DNA of 64,000 nucleotides from Riemerella anatipestifer (GCF_035666175.1 NZ_CP142016.1:1984001-2048000); one strand, 5' to 3'. Positions 1 through 9,489 are shown, counted from the first letter of the stretch. Program-made: numbers and translations. Notes: a model not told the origin generated them from the letters alone.

Positions 1-22
1 TATTTAAAATCAAGCAAAAAGT

Positions 23-2065
23 TTGAAACCTTTTTACAAAATTAGTATCGTTTTATCACTTATCGCTGTCATTTTTATAGCGAGATTGGCTTATTTGCAA
101 TTATTTACAGATAGATATGCATTAAACGCTGCAAACACCTCCATAAAAACAGAATATATTATCCCACAAAGAGGTATTATATTCGATAGGAATGGTAAAA
201 TTTTGGTTGGGAATAAACAATCTTATGAGATTTCGTTTACCCAAGCACTTATGAGACCAGATTTTGATACTATTGGTTTCTGTAATTTGGTTAGAATTAG
301 TAAGCAAGATTTTATAAAAAAAATCAAGGAGATAAAAAAAGACCAGTATTACTCCAAAGTACAGCCAATGACTTTCATGAAAAATCTTTCTAGAGAAGAA
401 ATGGCTAGAATTCAGGAACTTATTTTTAAATACCCAGCGTTTAATATCGTTACTCGTCCACAAAGAAAGTATGAGATAGGTACTTCAGGTAATTTACTTG
501 GTTTTACGAATGAGGTTAATCAGGCGGATATTAAAAAGGATTCTTTGTACTACCTCCCTGGAGACATCATAGGGAAATCAGGTGTAGAGAAGTCCTATGA
601 AAAGGAGCTCAGAGGAGAAAAAGGAGTACAATACATACAAAAAGATATTAAACTAAGAAGTATTGGACCTTACAAAGATGGGGAGCTAGATAAAGAAGTC
701 GTTACAGGGAAAGATTTAACCCTTACTATAGATTATGATTTGCAAAGAATTGCAGAGGAAATGCTGGTAAATAAGCGTGGAGCAATAGTTGCTTTAGACC
801 CTAAAACAGGAGAGATATTAGCTTTAGCTACAGGTCCAGATGTAGCCCCTTCAGCTTTTACAGGTCCAGATAAAAATAAAAATATTTACAGGCTTCAGAC
901 GGATAAGTTTGATATGCCCATGTTTGACAGGTCTATCCAAGCGGCTTATCCACCAGGTTCTACCTTTAAATTAGTAACTGCTCTAGCAGCGATGCAAATG
1001 GGCGTGATGACTCCAAACACCGTATTCCCTTGTGGAGGAGGTTTTAATTATAGGGGATTAAGGATTAAAGGTCATGGTGGTGCAGACCCTCTGATTCCAT
1101 CAATACAAGTATCTAGTAACTGTTATTTTTCTTACGCTTACTTAGCCATTATTAACAAGTACCCAGGTAATCCGTCTAAAGGAGTTGATGAGTGGAAGGA
1201 AATTATGAATAGCTTTGGGCTAGGTGTATATCTGAATAACGATTTGGCGGTGGGAGCTAAAGGGCAAATCCCTAGTGGAGAGTTTTATGAAAAAAGAATG
1301 GCTTCTATTTACAAAGCGAGTGGTAGAACGGGAGATGCTAAAAAGTGGGATCCTCTAGCTACGGGAGCTGTCTTTAACGGAATGGGACAAGGGGATATAC
1401 TTTTAACACCTTTACAAGTGGCTAATTTTACAGCAGCCATAGCTAACAAGGGTTGGTTCTACACACCTCATATTGTGAAATCCGTTGATGGTAAACCTAA
1501 TCCAGACCCTAGGTTTAAGAAGAAGCATAAAACTTTAGTTCAAAATAGAGCCTTTTATGATGCGGTTCTTAAAGGAATGGAAGCAGTGGTACTTAGAGGA
1601 ACAGGTAGAGGTTTAAAATCTAATGACTTTACCCAATTGGCAAAAACAGGTACAGCACAGGTACCTCAAGGTAAAGATAACTCTATTTATACTATGATAG
1701 CTCCTGCCGAAGACCCTAAAATTGTAGTGGCAGCAGTGATGGAACATGCGGGTTTTGGTGCTACATGGGCAGGTCCTGCTTGTACGATTATAGCGGAAAA
1801 ATATTTAACAGGAGAAATTAAAAGAGAGCATCTTTATAGAAAAATGGTTTCTTCTAGCTTTATGCCAGAGTATAGAAGACAATGGATACAAGATTTAAAG
1901 CGAAAAGGCTTGTATAAACCTAATGCAGATAGCTTAGCAATTGTGAAGATGCAAGATAGCCTGAAGATTAATCTTCCAGAGAAAAAGAAACAAGAACTAA
2001 AACTAAAAATAGATTCTTTAAAACTTAAAAGCGTAAAAAATGGACAAAGCAGAAGGAATAGATAA
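23..2065 (+). CDS. mrdA: Penicillin-binding protein 2 (peptidoglycan transpeptidase)
   Basis: Membrane-anchored class B penicillin-binding protein that cross-links peptidoglycan in the periplasm as part of the elongation complex. A single membrane segment lies at about residues 5-25, followed by the pedestal motif PQRGIIFDRNGK at about 48-59. The transpeptidase domain has the SxxK motif at S313-K316 (PPGSTFK), SxN at S364-N366 and KTG at K541-G543, so all catalytic motifs are present. Its length of 680 residues is somewhat above the usual 600-650, owing to a charged Lys-rich tail. The start is a TTG at 23; the window begins only 22 bases upstream, so a start further upstream cannot be excluded. 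The 3' end overlaps rodA by 26 bases, which implies co-transcription and translational coupling. Confidence 0.95.
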   Translation: MKPFYKISIVLSLIAVIFIARLAYLQLFTDRYALNAANTSIKTEYIIPQRGIIFDRNGKILVGNKQSYEISFTQALMRPDFDTIGFCNLVRISKQDFIKKIKEIKKDQYYSKVQPMTFMKNLSREEMARIQELIFKYPAFNIVTRPQRKYEIGTSGNLLGFTNEVNQADIKKDSLYYLPGDIIGKSGVEKSYEKELRGEKGVQYIQKDIKLRSIGPYKDGELDKEVVTGKDLTLTIDYDLQRIAEEMLVNKRGAIVALDPKTGEILALATGPDVAPSAFTGPDKNKNIYRLQTDKFDMPMFDRSIQAAYPPGSTFKLVTALAAMQMGVMTPNTVFPCGGGFNYRGLRIKGHGGADPLIPSIQVSSNCYFSYAYLAIINKYPGNPSKGVDEWKEIMNSFGLGVYLNNDLAVGAKGQIPSGEFYEKRMASIYKASGRTGDAKKWDPLATGAVFNGMGQGDILLTPLQVANFTAAIANKGWFYTPHIVKSVDGKPNPDPRFKKKHKTLVQNRAFYDAVLKGMEAVVLRGTGRGLKSNDFTQLAKTGTAQVPQGKDNSIYTMIAPAEDPKIVVAAVMEHAGFGATWAGPACTIIAEKYLTGEIKREHLYRKMVSSSFMPEYRRQWIQDLKRKGLYKPNADSLAIVKMQDSLKINLPEKKKQELKLKIDSLKLKSVKNGQSRRNR

Positions 2066-3287
2066 ACTTGGGATAGGGCTCTATATTCTTATCTGCATTT
2101 TTGCTATATTCAATATCAATAGTGTAGATGAAGGATTAGGAAAAAAACAACTTATTTTTTTCGGAATCTCTCTGTTTGTTGGGGTTATTATTTTCGTTAC
2201 AAGGTCTAAGTTTTTTGAGAATTTATCGGGCATTTTCTACATACTTGGTGTTCTTTTGTTGATAGGATTGTTTCCATTTGGAACCGAAATTTTAGGACAA
2301 AAGAACTGGTATAAGTTTGGCGGAATAACCATGCAACCTGTAGAATTTGCTAAAATTGGTACAGCTCTGATGTTGGCCAATTATGCCTCACACCCTGATT
2401 TCAATCTTAAAGATAAACGGTCGTTTCTCACAGCATTTGCTATTATAGCAATACCAGGGGTGGTGGTGCTTATGATTCCTGATGTTGGGTCTTTACTCGT
2501 TTTTATGGCTTTTGTGATAGCACTTTATAGAGAAGGGCTTACAGGGTGGTTTTTCGGTGGTATTGGTATTTTTGCTTTAGTGTTTTTAGGTTCGTTGTAT
2601 TTAGAAATAAATTTGGAAATAAACCCTATTTATGCTGTTATCATTACGTTTGTTTTTTTAGCTTTACTCCTATTTTTTAATCAGAATAAAATTAAATGGA
2701 TTCCCGTTAATATTATTGCAATTGCTTTAGGATTTTTGCTGTTGGGAGGAATGGCATATTCTTCCAAAATGATACTGGAAAAATTGCCTAAACATCAGAG
2801 AGAAAGAATAGAAGTGCTTTACAAAGGCGAGCGAGCTTTTAGAGATACTTCGGGGTATAATTTGTTGTATTCCAAAACGGCTATTGGTTCTGGAGGTTTT
2901 ACTGGTAAAGGCTATAAGCAAGGTTCGGTAACACAAGGTAAATTTGTGCCAGAGCAAGAGACCGATTATATCTTCTGTACCGTAGGCGAAGAATGGGGGT
3001 TTCTAGGTAGTATTTTGCTAATTATTTTTTATGCTATTTATATTGGCAGAATATATTATTTAGCGGAACAACAAAAAAGCACTTTTAATCGGGTATTTGG
3101 TTACAGTTTTGCCTCTATTTTATTGTTGCACTTTTCTATCAATATAGGGATGGTAATGGGGTTGTTCCCTACGGTTGGTATTCCGTTGCCGTATTTTAGT
3201 TATGGAGGAAGTTCTTTGCTAGCGTTTTCAATTATGACGGCAATATTCTTTAAACTCAACTATACAGATAAGAATAGTTTGGTCTAG
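2040..3287 (+). CDS. rodA: Rod-shape determining protein RodA (SEDS glycosyltransferase)
   Basis: Polytopic SEDS-family peptidoglycan glycosyltransferase that works as the partner of PBP2, polymerising lipid II for cell elongation. About ten hydrophobic segments span the 415 residues. The family motif near the C terminus, FPTVGIPLPYFSYGGSS, is intact, and so is the earlier region NWYKFGGITMQPVEFAKIG typical of RodA/FtsW. The ATG lies inside the end of mrdA, and the mrdA-rodA pairing is standard. No clear terminator follows; the next gene has its own promoter-like motif. Confidence 0.95.
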   Translation: MDKAEGIDKLGIGLYILICIFAIFNINSVDEGLGKKQLIFFGISLFVGVIIFVTRSKFFENLSGIFYILGVLLLIGLFPFGTEILGQKNWYKFGGITMQPVEFAKIGTALMLANYASHPDFNLKDKRSFLTAFAIIAIPGVVVLMIPDVGSLLVFMAFVIALYREGLTGWFFGGIGIFALVFLGSLYLEINLEINPIYAVIITFVFLALLLFFNQNKIKWIPVNIIAIALGFLLLGGMAYSSKMILEKLPKHQRERIEVLYKGERAFRDTSGYNLLYSKTAIGSGGFTGKGYKQGSVTQGKFVPEQETDYIFCTVGEEWGFLGSILLIIFYAIYIGRIYYLAEQQKSTFNRVFGYSFASILLLHFSINIGMVMGLFPTVGIPLPYFSYGGSSLLAFSIMTAIFFKLNYTDKNSLV

Positions 3288-3334
3288 GTTTTGTTAATCT
3301 TGGTTAAAAAATCTAGGTTTCACACAAATTTTAT

Positions 3335-3342
3335 TATCTTTG
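3335..3342 (+). promoter_or_regulatory. Bacteroidetes-type -7 element (TATCTTTG) upstream of the OmpA-type lipoprotein gene
   Basis: TATCTTTG fits the Bacteroidetes TAnnTTTG consensus. It overlaps a TTG that could extend the downstream reading frame by nine codons, which argues that the translated start is the ATG at 3367, not the TTG. No good TTTG -33 box is seen 19 bases upstream. Confidence 0.6.
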
Positions 3343-3366
3343 AAGAACTATATAAAAATGATTAAG

Positions 3367-4203
3367 ATGAAGTTTACAAAAATTTTAGCTGTTGGGGCAA
3401 TGGCACTTGCAATGACCTCGTGCGTTAGCAAAAAGCAGTATGATGCCTTAAATCTTAACTACAAAGACTGCCTAGAAAGTGCGGCTGAACGTCAAAGAGA
3501 AATTCAAGATTTAAAATCCTCTAATGCAGGATTAACAAGTCAAAATGACCTTCTGAACAGACAAAATGAAGCACTTAAATCTTCGTTAGACGCTTGTCTT
3601 TCTAATACAGGAAAATCTTCTGCAAATATTGATAAATTAGTTGGAGAGATTAACGCTTCTAATGCTTATATTAAGCAACTTATTTCTACTAATGCAAGAA
3701 ATGATAGTTTAAATTTAGCATTGTCTAACAAACTTAAGCGTTCGTTAGATAATGTGGCTGACCAAGATGTTCAGGTAAAGGTACTTAAAGGAGTGGTAAT
3801 GATTTCACTTTCTGATAAAATGCTTTACAAATCAGGAGATTATAATATTCTTCCAGCGGCACAAGAAGTGCTAGGAAAGGTAGCTAAAGTGATTAACGAC
3901 TACGATAAATACTCTGTTTTAATCGAAGGAAACACGGATAATGTACCACTTAACTCTGCGAGTTTACCAAAAGATAACTGGGATTTATCAGCTTTAAGAG
4001 CAACTTCTGTGGCTAAAGTATTGCAAAATCAGTTTGGGGTAGATCCAAGTAGAATTACGGCTGGAGGACGTAGCGAGTATAACCCTAAGGCGACTAATAT
4101 GAGTGTGTCTGGGCGTGCAGAAAATCGTAGAACAGAAATCATCATTATGCCTAAACTAGATGAGTTTATGAAACTTATGGACATCGCTCCAGTGAAAAGA
4201 TAA
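3367..4203 (+). CDS. OmpA-family peptidoglycan-associated lipoprotein
   Basis: Exported outer-membrane lipoprotein expected to tether the outer membrane to peptidoglycan. It starts with a signal peptide ending in a lipobox (LAMTSC), followed by a long, probably coiled-coil, Asn/Ser-rich region over about residues 30-115 and a C-terminal OmpA-like domain. That domain holds the conserved stretch beginning VLIEGNTDNVPL and the helix NWDLSALRATSVAKVL, followed by RITAGGRSEYNP and the terminal RAENRRTEIIIMP; the conserved Asp and Arg residues that grip peptidoglycan are present. I chose the ATG at 3367 (278 aa) because the frame upstream is occupied by the promoter motif. A strong terminator follows, so it looks monocistronic. 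Confidence 0.88.
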   Translation: MKFTKILAVGAMALAMTSCVSKKQYDALNLNYKDCLESAAERQREIQDLKSSNAGLTSQNDLLNRQNEALKSSLDACLSNTGKSSANIDKLVGEINASNAYIKQLISTNARNDSLNLALSNKLKRSLDNVADQDVQVKVLKGVVMISLSDKMLYKSGDYNILPAAQEVLGKVAKVINDYDKYSVLIEGNTDNVPLNSASLPKDNWDLSALRATSVAKVLQNQFGVDPSRITAGGRSEYNPKATNMSVSGRAENRRTEIIIMPKLDEFMKLMDIAPVKR

Positions 4204-4228
4204 ATTATCTCATATAAAATTTACAATG

Positions 4229-4266
4229 CCTCACTAATTTTATCTATATTAGTGAGGTGTTTTTTT
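4229..4266 (+). terminator. Rho-independent terminator after the OmpA-type lipoprotein gene
   Basis: A perfect 10-bp stem (CCTCACTAAT with ATTAGTGAGG, 9-base loop) is followed by a run of seven T. Confidence 0.85.
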
Positions 4267-4293
4267 AGTTAAAATTAAATTATTCAGAAACTT

Positions 4294-4941
4294 ATGGGTT
4301 TTTTTGAAGAACAATGTCCCGAGATGGATCGCTATCTAGAATTACATACATCTAGTGAACCCGAAATTCTTAGAAAATTAAGGAGAGAAACTTATCAGAA
4401 AACTACACAACCTCATATGATTTCAGGCGTTCAGCAGGGGAGATTGTTGTCTATTATTTCTCAGCTGTTGCGTCCTAAATCGGTGTTAGAAATCGGGACA
4501 TTTACAGGATATGCTACCTTGTCAATAGCGGAAGGCTTGCCAAGTGGAGGTAAAATTACTACGCTAGACATCAATGAAGATTTAGCCTATATCCCAAAGA
4601 AATACTTTGAAGAAAGTATCTATTCTGACAAGATAGATTTTAGATTAGAAAACGCTTTGGATTATCTTAATTCAACCCAAGAAAAGTTTGATATGGTGTT
4701 TGTAGATGCGGATAAGGGCAATTATATTAATTATTTCAATGCTGTTAAAGATAGACTAAATTCGGGTGGCATTTTGATGTTTGATAATGTGCTTTGGTAT
4801 GGTAAGGTTTTAGAAGAAAATTCCAAAGATAAATCAACACAAGTCATTAAAGAATTAAATGAAATCTTAGCAAAAGACCCCGATTTTGAAAATCTAATCT
4901 TACCTTTGCGAGACGGTTTAAATTTGGCAAGAAAAAAATAA
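4294..4941 (+). CDS. Class I SAM-dependent O-methyltransferase
   Basis: Cytoplasmic methyltransferase of the family-3 (catechol/caffeoyl-CoA-like) group. The SAM-binding motif VLEIGTFTGYATLSIAEGLP is at about residues 69-88, the acidic strand end ITTLDINED follows, and the metal/substrate loop FDMVFVDADKGNY is at about 130-142. At 215 residues it has normal family length. The substrate cannot be read from sequence. It is four bases upstream of an NlpC/P60 gene and probably shares its transcript, but the neighbours do not point to a pathway. Confidence 0.88.
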   Translation: MGFFEEQCPEMDRYLELHTSSEPEILRKLRRETYQKTTQPHMISGVQQGRLLSIISQLLRPKSVLEIGTFTGYATLSIAEGLPSGGKITTLDINEDLAYIPKKYFEESIYSDKIDFRLENALDYLNSTQEKFDMVFVDADKGNYINYFNAVKDRLNSGGILMFDNVLWYGKVLEENSKDKSTQVIKELNEILAKDPDFENLILPLRDGLNLARKK

Positions 4942-4945
4942 AATT

Positions 4946-5659
4946 ATGAGTAGAGCGGTTGCGAGTGTTTCGGTAGTACCAGTGCGTTCAGAAAGTTCTG
5001 ATAAGGCAGAAATTATCACTCAAGTATTATACGGAGAGTCTGTGGAGATACTTTCTCAAGAAGGAAATTGGGTGCATATAAAGATGGATTTTGATGGCTA
5101 CGAAGGCTGGGTTGACGTAAAGCAGTTTAAAATAATTTCAGACGAAAATATTAGTGAAAGTAAAACAAGTCTTGTTAAACAACCCTTTTTAGAGCATGGT
5201 TTTGGAGATGAAAAATTACTTTTATCCATTGGCTCCGAAATAGAATTTGATGTAGAGGAAATTGCGATTACGAATGCTAGAAGTTTCATCGCAGACACCG
5301 CCCAAGAGTTCCTCAATGTACCGTACCTTTGGGGAGGGCGTAGTTTTTTTGGGATAGATTGTAGCGGTTTTACTCAAATTGTTTATAAGGTAAGTGGTAT
5401 AAAAATTCCAAGAGATGCTTATCAACAAGCAGAAGTAGGGCAAGTGCTAGATTTTATAGAAGAAGCACAAGCGGGAGATTTGGCTTTTTTTGAAAATGAA
5501 GAAGGCAGAATTACCCATGTAGGTATTATGTTGGAAGACCGAAAAATAATTCACGCTCACGGTAAAGTAAGGATAGACGAGTTGGACTCCGTAGGGATTT
5601 TTAATAAAGACCAAAACAAACACACGCATAAACTCAGATTTATCAAAACGCTTTTATAA
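4946..5659 (+). CDS. SH3/NlpC-P60 family cell-wall hydrolase
   Basis: Peptidoglycan endopeptidase-like protein. The N-terminal roughly 65 residues form an SH3-type module (RAVASVSVVPVRSESSDKAE, then GNWVHIKMDFDGYEGWV). The C-terminal NlpC/P60 domain has the catalytic Cys in WGGRSFFGIDCSGF, the first His in RITHVGIML, and a polar residue in IIHAHGKV, so the catalytic set is complete. No signal peptide is visible, which is common for the Bacteroidetes dipeptidyl-peptidase-VI-like branch that trims recycled peptides in the cytoplasm; that role is inference. The next gene starts on the base after the stop codon. Confidence 0.85.
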   Translation: MSRAVASVSVVPVRSESSDKAEIITQVLYGESVEILSQEGNWVHIKMDFDGYEGWVDVKQFKIISDENISESKTSLVKQPFLEHGFGDEKLLLSIGSEIEFDVEEIAITNARSFIADTAQEFLNVPYLWGGRSFFGIDCSGFTQIVYKVSGIKIPRDAYQQAEVGQVLDFIEEAQAGDLAFFENEEGRITHVGIMLEDRKIIHAHGKVRIDELDSVGIFNKDQNKHTHKLRFIKTLL

Positions 5660-6115
5660 ATGTGGTTTAAGGGCTTAGATATTATAAATGTAATACTGTT
5701 GCTTTTACTTTTTGTAAGGGCAACAAAGGCTTATCCTAAATTACCTCAAAAAATACCTACCCACTTTAATTTGTATTTAGAGCCTGATGCTTGGGGTTCT
5801 CGTGTGATGATATTTTTCTTACCAACTTTGGCAGGGATTATTTTAAGTTTATTTATGGTGGTGCTGCCCGAATCTGAACCTAACCTTATCGTACCCATTA
5901 CACCAGAAAATAGAGAAGTGCAGTTGTATATGGGAGATTTGATGATGAAGTTACTTTTGTTGGTAATTTTAGTTTTGAAACATTTTCTTCTTTCCATTAC
6001 AGTTTGTACAGAACCTGTGTACAGAAAGAGGTTTAAGCCTTACATTATTACTTGCTCTATAAGCATATTTATTATTCCATTGGTTTATATGGTGTTATCC
6101 TATATCTATAAATAA
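5660..6115 (+). CDS. DUF1648-like membrane protein
   Basis: Small integral membrane protein of 151 residues with about four hydrophobic segments. The segment PKLPQKIPTHFNLYLEPDAWGSR resembles the DUF1648 signature (short loop with IPxHFN followed by D/G). It is fused in the operon between an NlpC/P60 gene and waaA with no spacing on either side (two bases before waaA). Function is unknown; the domain occurs in SdpI-like immunity/membrane proteins, but nothing here shows such a role. Confidence 0.65.
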   Translation: MWFKGLDIINVILLLLLFVRATKAYPKLPQKIPTHFNLYLEPDAWGSRVMIFFLPTLAGIILSLFMVVLPESEPNLIVPITPENREVQLYMGDLMMKLLLLVILVLKHFLLSITVCTEPVYRKRFKPYIITCSISIFIIPLVYMVLSYIYK

Positions 6116-6117
6116 AA

Positions 6118-7347
6118 ATGAAATTTTTATACTTTATATTTATACGCTTACTAATTATTGGTTTTAGGTTGGGAGCTATTTTCAACTCAAAAATTAGAAA
6201 GGGTTGGGAAGAACGAAAAAAAAGCAATACTATTGTTAAAAATACCTTTTCACCAAACGATAAAGTGATTTGGATGCACGCCGCTAGTTTAGGCGAATAT
6301 GAGCAAGGCTTACCTGTATTAGAAGGTTTAAAGAAAAAATATCCCGATTATAAAGTATTGGTTACCTTTTTTTCTCCTTCTGGTTACGAAAATGTAATTA
6401 AAAAGAAAACTATTGCAGATGCCATTTGTTATTTACCGTTTGATACGAGAAAGGAAATAGCCTCTTTTTTAAATCACTTTCAAGTGGAATTTTTCTTTAC
6501 TGTAAAGTACGACTATTGGTACAATCTACTTAATGAACTTAAGCAAAGGCAGGTAAAAACTTTCGTAGTTTCGGCACTATTTTACCCGTCTCAAGTATTT
6601 TTTAAACCTTATGGAAAATGGATGGTGGCGGAATTAAAAAAGAATATAAATTGGTTTTTCCATCAGACTAAAGATTCGTTGGCTTTAGCTCAGAGGGTAG
6701 GCTTATCCCAATCATCTCTTTCAGGGGATACTCGTTATGATAGAGTGAAGGCAACTAAAGCTAATTTTGAAGAAATACCATTGGTTAAAAAGTTTAAAAA
6801 CCAAAGCTTATTGCTCGTTTTCGGAAGCTCTTGGGAAGCTGAAGAAATCATCGCTGAGAAGGTTGCAGAAGTTAATAGTGATGTTAAGTTTATCATTGCT
6901 CCACACGATTTAAAACGAGTGTCTATACTTAAGAAAAAGTTTCCCCAAGCGTTGTTATATACGGAACTAGATGAGCAAGAGTTAGAGAACAATAAAGAAA
7001 ATAATATCCTTATTATAAATACTATAGGGCTACTTTCTAGAATTTATGCTTATACGGATATAACGGTGGTGGGCGGCGGTTTTCATAGTGCGGGGCTGCA
7101 CAATATTTTGGAATCGGCTGTTTTTGGAAATCCTGTTTTGTTCGGAGATAAATATCGTAAAAATCCAGAAGCCGATGCACTTATTGAGTATGGTGGTGGA
7201 AAGTCTTTTTCTACTCCAGAAGAGGTGGTTCAATTTATCCAATCTTTAATTTTAGATGAATCTTTGAGGAAGAGAATGGCTAATAGTGCAGAAGTTTTCA
7301 TTTCTAATCAGCCTGAAGCTACGGAGCATATCCTATCTAAATTTTAA
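6118..7347 (+). CDS. waaA: 3-deoxy-D-manno-octulosonic acid (Kdo) transferase
   Basis: Membrane-associated GT-B glycosyltransferase that adds Kdo from CMP-Kdo to lipid A precursor, an essential step in lipopolysaccharide assembly. Seen here: an N-terminal hydrophobic anchor, the WMHAASLGEYEQGLPVLEGL motif (about residues 52-71) containing the catalytic Glu, and the donor-site region VVGGGFHSAGLHNILESAVFGNPVLFG (about 314-340). Length of 409 residues matches the family. It closes the run that starts with the O-methyltransferase gene. Confidence 0.92.
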   Translation: MKFLYFIFIRLLIIGFRLGAIFNSKIRKGWEERKKSNTIVKNTFSPNDKVIWMHAASLGEYEQGLPVLEGLKKKYPDYKVLVTFFSPSGYENVIKKKTIADAICYLPFDTRKEIASFLNHFQVEFFFTVKYDYWYNLLNELKQRQVKTFVVSALFYPSQVFFKPYGKWMVAELKKNINWFFHQTKDSLALAQRVGLSQSSLSGDTRYDRVKATKANFEEIPLVKKFKNQSLLLVFGSSWEAEEIIAEKVAEVNSDVKFIIAPHDLKRVSILKKKFPQALLYTELDEQELENNKENNILIINTIGLLSRIYAYTDITVVGGGFHSAGLHNILESAVFGNPVLFGDKYRKNPEADALIEYGGGKSFSTPEEVVQFIQSLILDESLRKRMANSAEVFISNQPEATEHILSKF

Positions 7348-7384
7348 TTTATCTTGTTTTTTCGTTAAAAAATAAAGCGGGGGT

Positions 7385-7421
7385 TTTGTTGTTTTAAATA
7401 TAATTGTTAGATTTGTCTAAC
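7385..7421 (+). promoter_or_regulatory. Promoter with an embedded operator-like palindrome before the TonB receptor gene
   Basis: A canonical Bacteroidetes promoter is present: TTTG at 7385-7388, 19 bases, then TAGATTTG at 7408-7415. The -7 box lies inside a perfect inverted repeat, GTTAGA-TTTG-TCTAAC (7406-7421). A repressor dimer bound there would block transcription. The TTAGA...TCTAA half-sites resemble DtxR/MntR-type boxes, which would fit a metal- or haem-uptake receptor; the regulator assignment is inference. Confidence 0.7.
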
Positions 7422-7448
7422 TTTTTAATAAGATAAATATAACTTTAT

Positions 7449-9476
7449 ATGAAACGAACATTATTTTTATTAGGCAGTTGCTTTAGTATAAGCGTTTTTT
7501 CTCAAGAGGCAGACTCTGCTAAATCTTCCAAGAATATAGAAGAAATCGTAATGACGGGGACGCTAAAGGTGGTGAGTAGAGATAAAAGCCCTGTACCAGT
7601 AGAAGTATTTTCCGCAAAATTTTTTGAAAAGAATCCCACTCCCAGTATTATGGAATCGGTGGAAATGATTAACGGTGTGCGTCCGCAACTTAATTGTTCC
7701 GTTTGTAATACGGGAGACATTCACATCAATGGGTTAGAAGGACCATACACTTTGATTTTAATTGATGGAATGCCGATTGTAAGCTCTCTTTCCACAGTTT
7801 ACGGGCTTAATGGTATCCCAAATAGTATGATAGAACGGGTGGAAGTGGTTAAAGGTCCAGCTTCGTCCCTTTACGGTTCGGAAGCGATGGGAGGTATCAT
7901 CAATATCATTACTAAAAACGTACTTACAGCACCGCGTTTAACGCTTAATCTTAACTCCACTTCTTGGGGCGAACACAATACGGATATTGGCGGTAAATTT
8001 AGATTAAGCGATAAGGTATCCTCGTTATTAAGCCTTAATTATTTCAATTTTCAAAATAAAATAGATAAGAATAAGGACAACTTTACCGATGCGGCACTGC
8101 AAAACCGAATTTCAGTATTCAATAAATGGGATTTCCAAAGAAATGAAGGAAGAGTGGCGAGTTTGGCTTTAAGGTATCTCAACGAAGACCGTTTTGGAGG
8201 CGTTTTGGAATGGGAGAAAAAATACCGAGGGAGCGATGAAGTTTATGGGGAGAGTATTTACACCAAAAGATTTGAAGCGATAGGAACTTATCAACTTCCG
8301 ATAAAAGAAAAGGTGGTTACTCAATTTTCGTATAACCATCATCATCAAGATTCGTTTTATGGCGATGTGCCTTATTTGGCGAAGCAATCTACGGCGTTTG
8401 GACAAATCTATTGGGATAAGACTTTGGGTAAATCTGATTTTTTATTGGGGGCTACCGTCAAAAATGTATATTACGACGATAATACGCCTGGGACACTTTC
8501 TAAAGACGGAACAACCAATCAACCTCAAAACGATTGGCTGCCAGGAATTTTTGCTCAAAACCAATGGAATATCAATGATAAAAATACTTTATTGGTAGGC
8601 TACCGATTAGATTGGTCCAAAGTTCACGGAGCGATACATTCACCAAGAGTGGCGTATAAATGGAATTTGGCACCACAGACTAATTTGAGAGCGAGTTTTG
8701 GGACGGGGTTCCGAGTGGTAAATCTTTTTACGGAAGACCACGCTGCTCTTACGGGGTCTCGGGAAGTGGTTATTTCGGAAGCCTTGAATCCCGAACGCTC
8801 CTACAACGGAAACCTTAATCTTACGCACAAAATCTATACTTCTGGTGGCTATATCAATTTTGATATGATAGGGTTTTATTCTCATTTCACTAATAAAATC
8901 ATTGGGGATTTTGATACCAATCCCAACCAAATTATTTATCAAAATTTGAGGGGCTATGCTGTGAGTAAAGGCGTTTCACTGAATACAGAATTAAAATTAG
9001 GGTCGCCGCTTACCGTTAATTTGGGAGCGTCTTATATGGAGGTGTATCAGAAATATGAAGAAGATGGGCAAACGGAAATCCTACAGCAGTTATTTGCTCC
9101 CAGATGGTCGGGAACTTATGCGGTGAGTTATAATTTTCCAAAGGAATGGAGCGCCGATTTTACGGGGGCTTTTTATGGACCGATGCGTTTGCCTGTGTTG
9201 CCTAATGATTTCAGGCCAGCCCATTCGCCTTGGTACACTTTAGCGAATATTCAGATTAGAAAACATTTTTCTAAACTCGGAATAGAGGTGTATGGAGGCG
9301 TGAAAAACTTGTTTAATTTTACTCCGAAAAATCCTATTATACGACCTTTTGACCCATTTGATACAAAAGTTTCGGAGCCAAGCAACCCGTATGGTTACAC
9401 CTTTGATACCGAATATGGCTATGCTCCAATGTTGGGCATCAGAGGGTTTGTAGGATTGAGGTATAACATTAAATAA
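7449..9476 (+). CDS. TonB-dependent outer-membrane receptor
   Basis: Gated 22-strand-type outer-membrane transporter powered by TonB. A signal peptide occupies about residues 1-18 (cleavage near VFSQ). The plug domain includes EEIVMTGTLKVVS, then NGVRPQLNCSVCNTGDIHINGLEG, ILIDGMPIVSSLSTVYGLNGIP and VEVVKGPASSLYGSEAMGGIINIITKN. The barrel ends in GLRYNIK with an aromatic-rich last strand. A CxxC pair (CSVC) in the plug is notable. The plug resembles the CirA/HmuR/BtuB-like branch, so iron-siderophore, haem or metal transport is likely, but the substrate is not readable. A thioredoxin-like gene follows 13 bases downstream, probably in the same transcript. The promoter overlaps an operator-like palindrome. 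Confidence 0.9.
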   Translation: MKRTLFLLGSCFSISVFSQEADSAKSSKNIEEIVMTGTLKVVSRDKSPVPVEVFSAKFFEKNPTPSIMESVEMINGVRPQLNCSVCNTGDIHINGLEGPYTLILIDGMPIVSSLSTVYGLNGIPNSMIERVEVVKGPASSLYGSEAMGGIINIITKNVLTAPRLTLNLNSTSWGEHNTDIGGKFRLSDKVSSLLSLNYFNFQNKIDKNKDNFTDAALQNRISVFNKWDFQRNEGRVASLALRYLNEDRFGGVLEWEKKYRGSDEVYGESIYTKRFEAIGTYQLPIKEKVVTQFSYNHHHQDSFYGDVPYLAKQSTAFGQIYWDKTLGKSDFLLGATVKNVYYDDNTPGTLSKDGTTNQPQNDWLPGIFAQNQWNINDKNTLLVGYRLDWSKVHGAIHSPRVAYKWNLAPQTNLRASFGTGFRVVNLFTEDHAALTGSREVVISEALNPERSYNGNLNLTHKIYTSGGYINFDMIGFYSHFTNKIIGDFDTNPNQIIYQNLRGYAVSKGVSLNTELKLGSPLTVNLGASYMEVYQKYEEDGQTEILQQLFAPRWSGTYAVSYNFPKEWSADFTGAFYGPMRLPVLPNDFRPAHSPWYTLANIQIRKHFSKLGIEVYGGVKNLFNFTPKNPIIRPFDPFDTKVSEPSNPYGYTFDTEYGYAPMLGIRGFVGLRYNIK

Positions 9477-9489
9477 AACACAACATCAA

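Noticed and set aside
7406..7421. A terminator for waaA
   Set aside because: The palindrome is not followed by a stable GC stem with T-run, and it coincides exactly with a canonical promoter, so an operator is the better reading.
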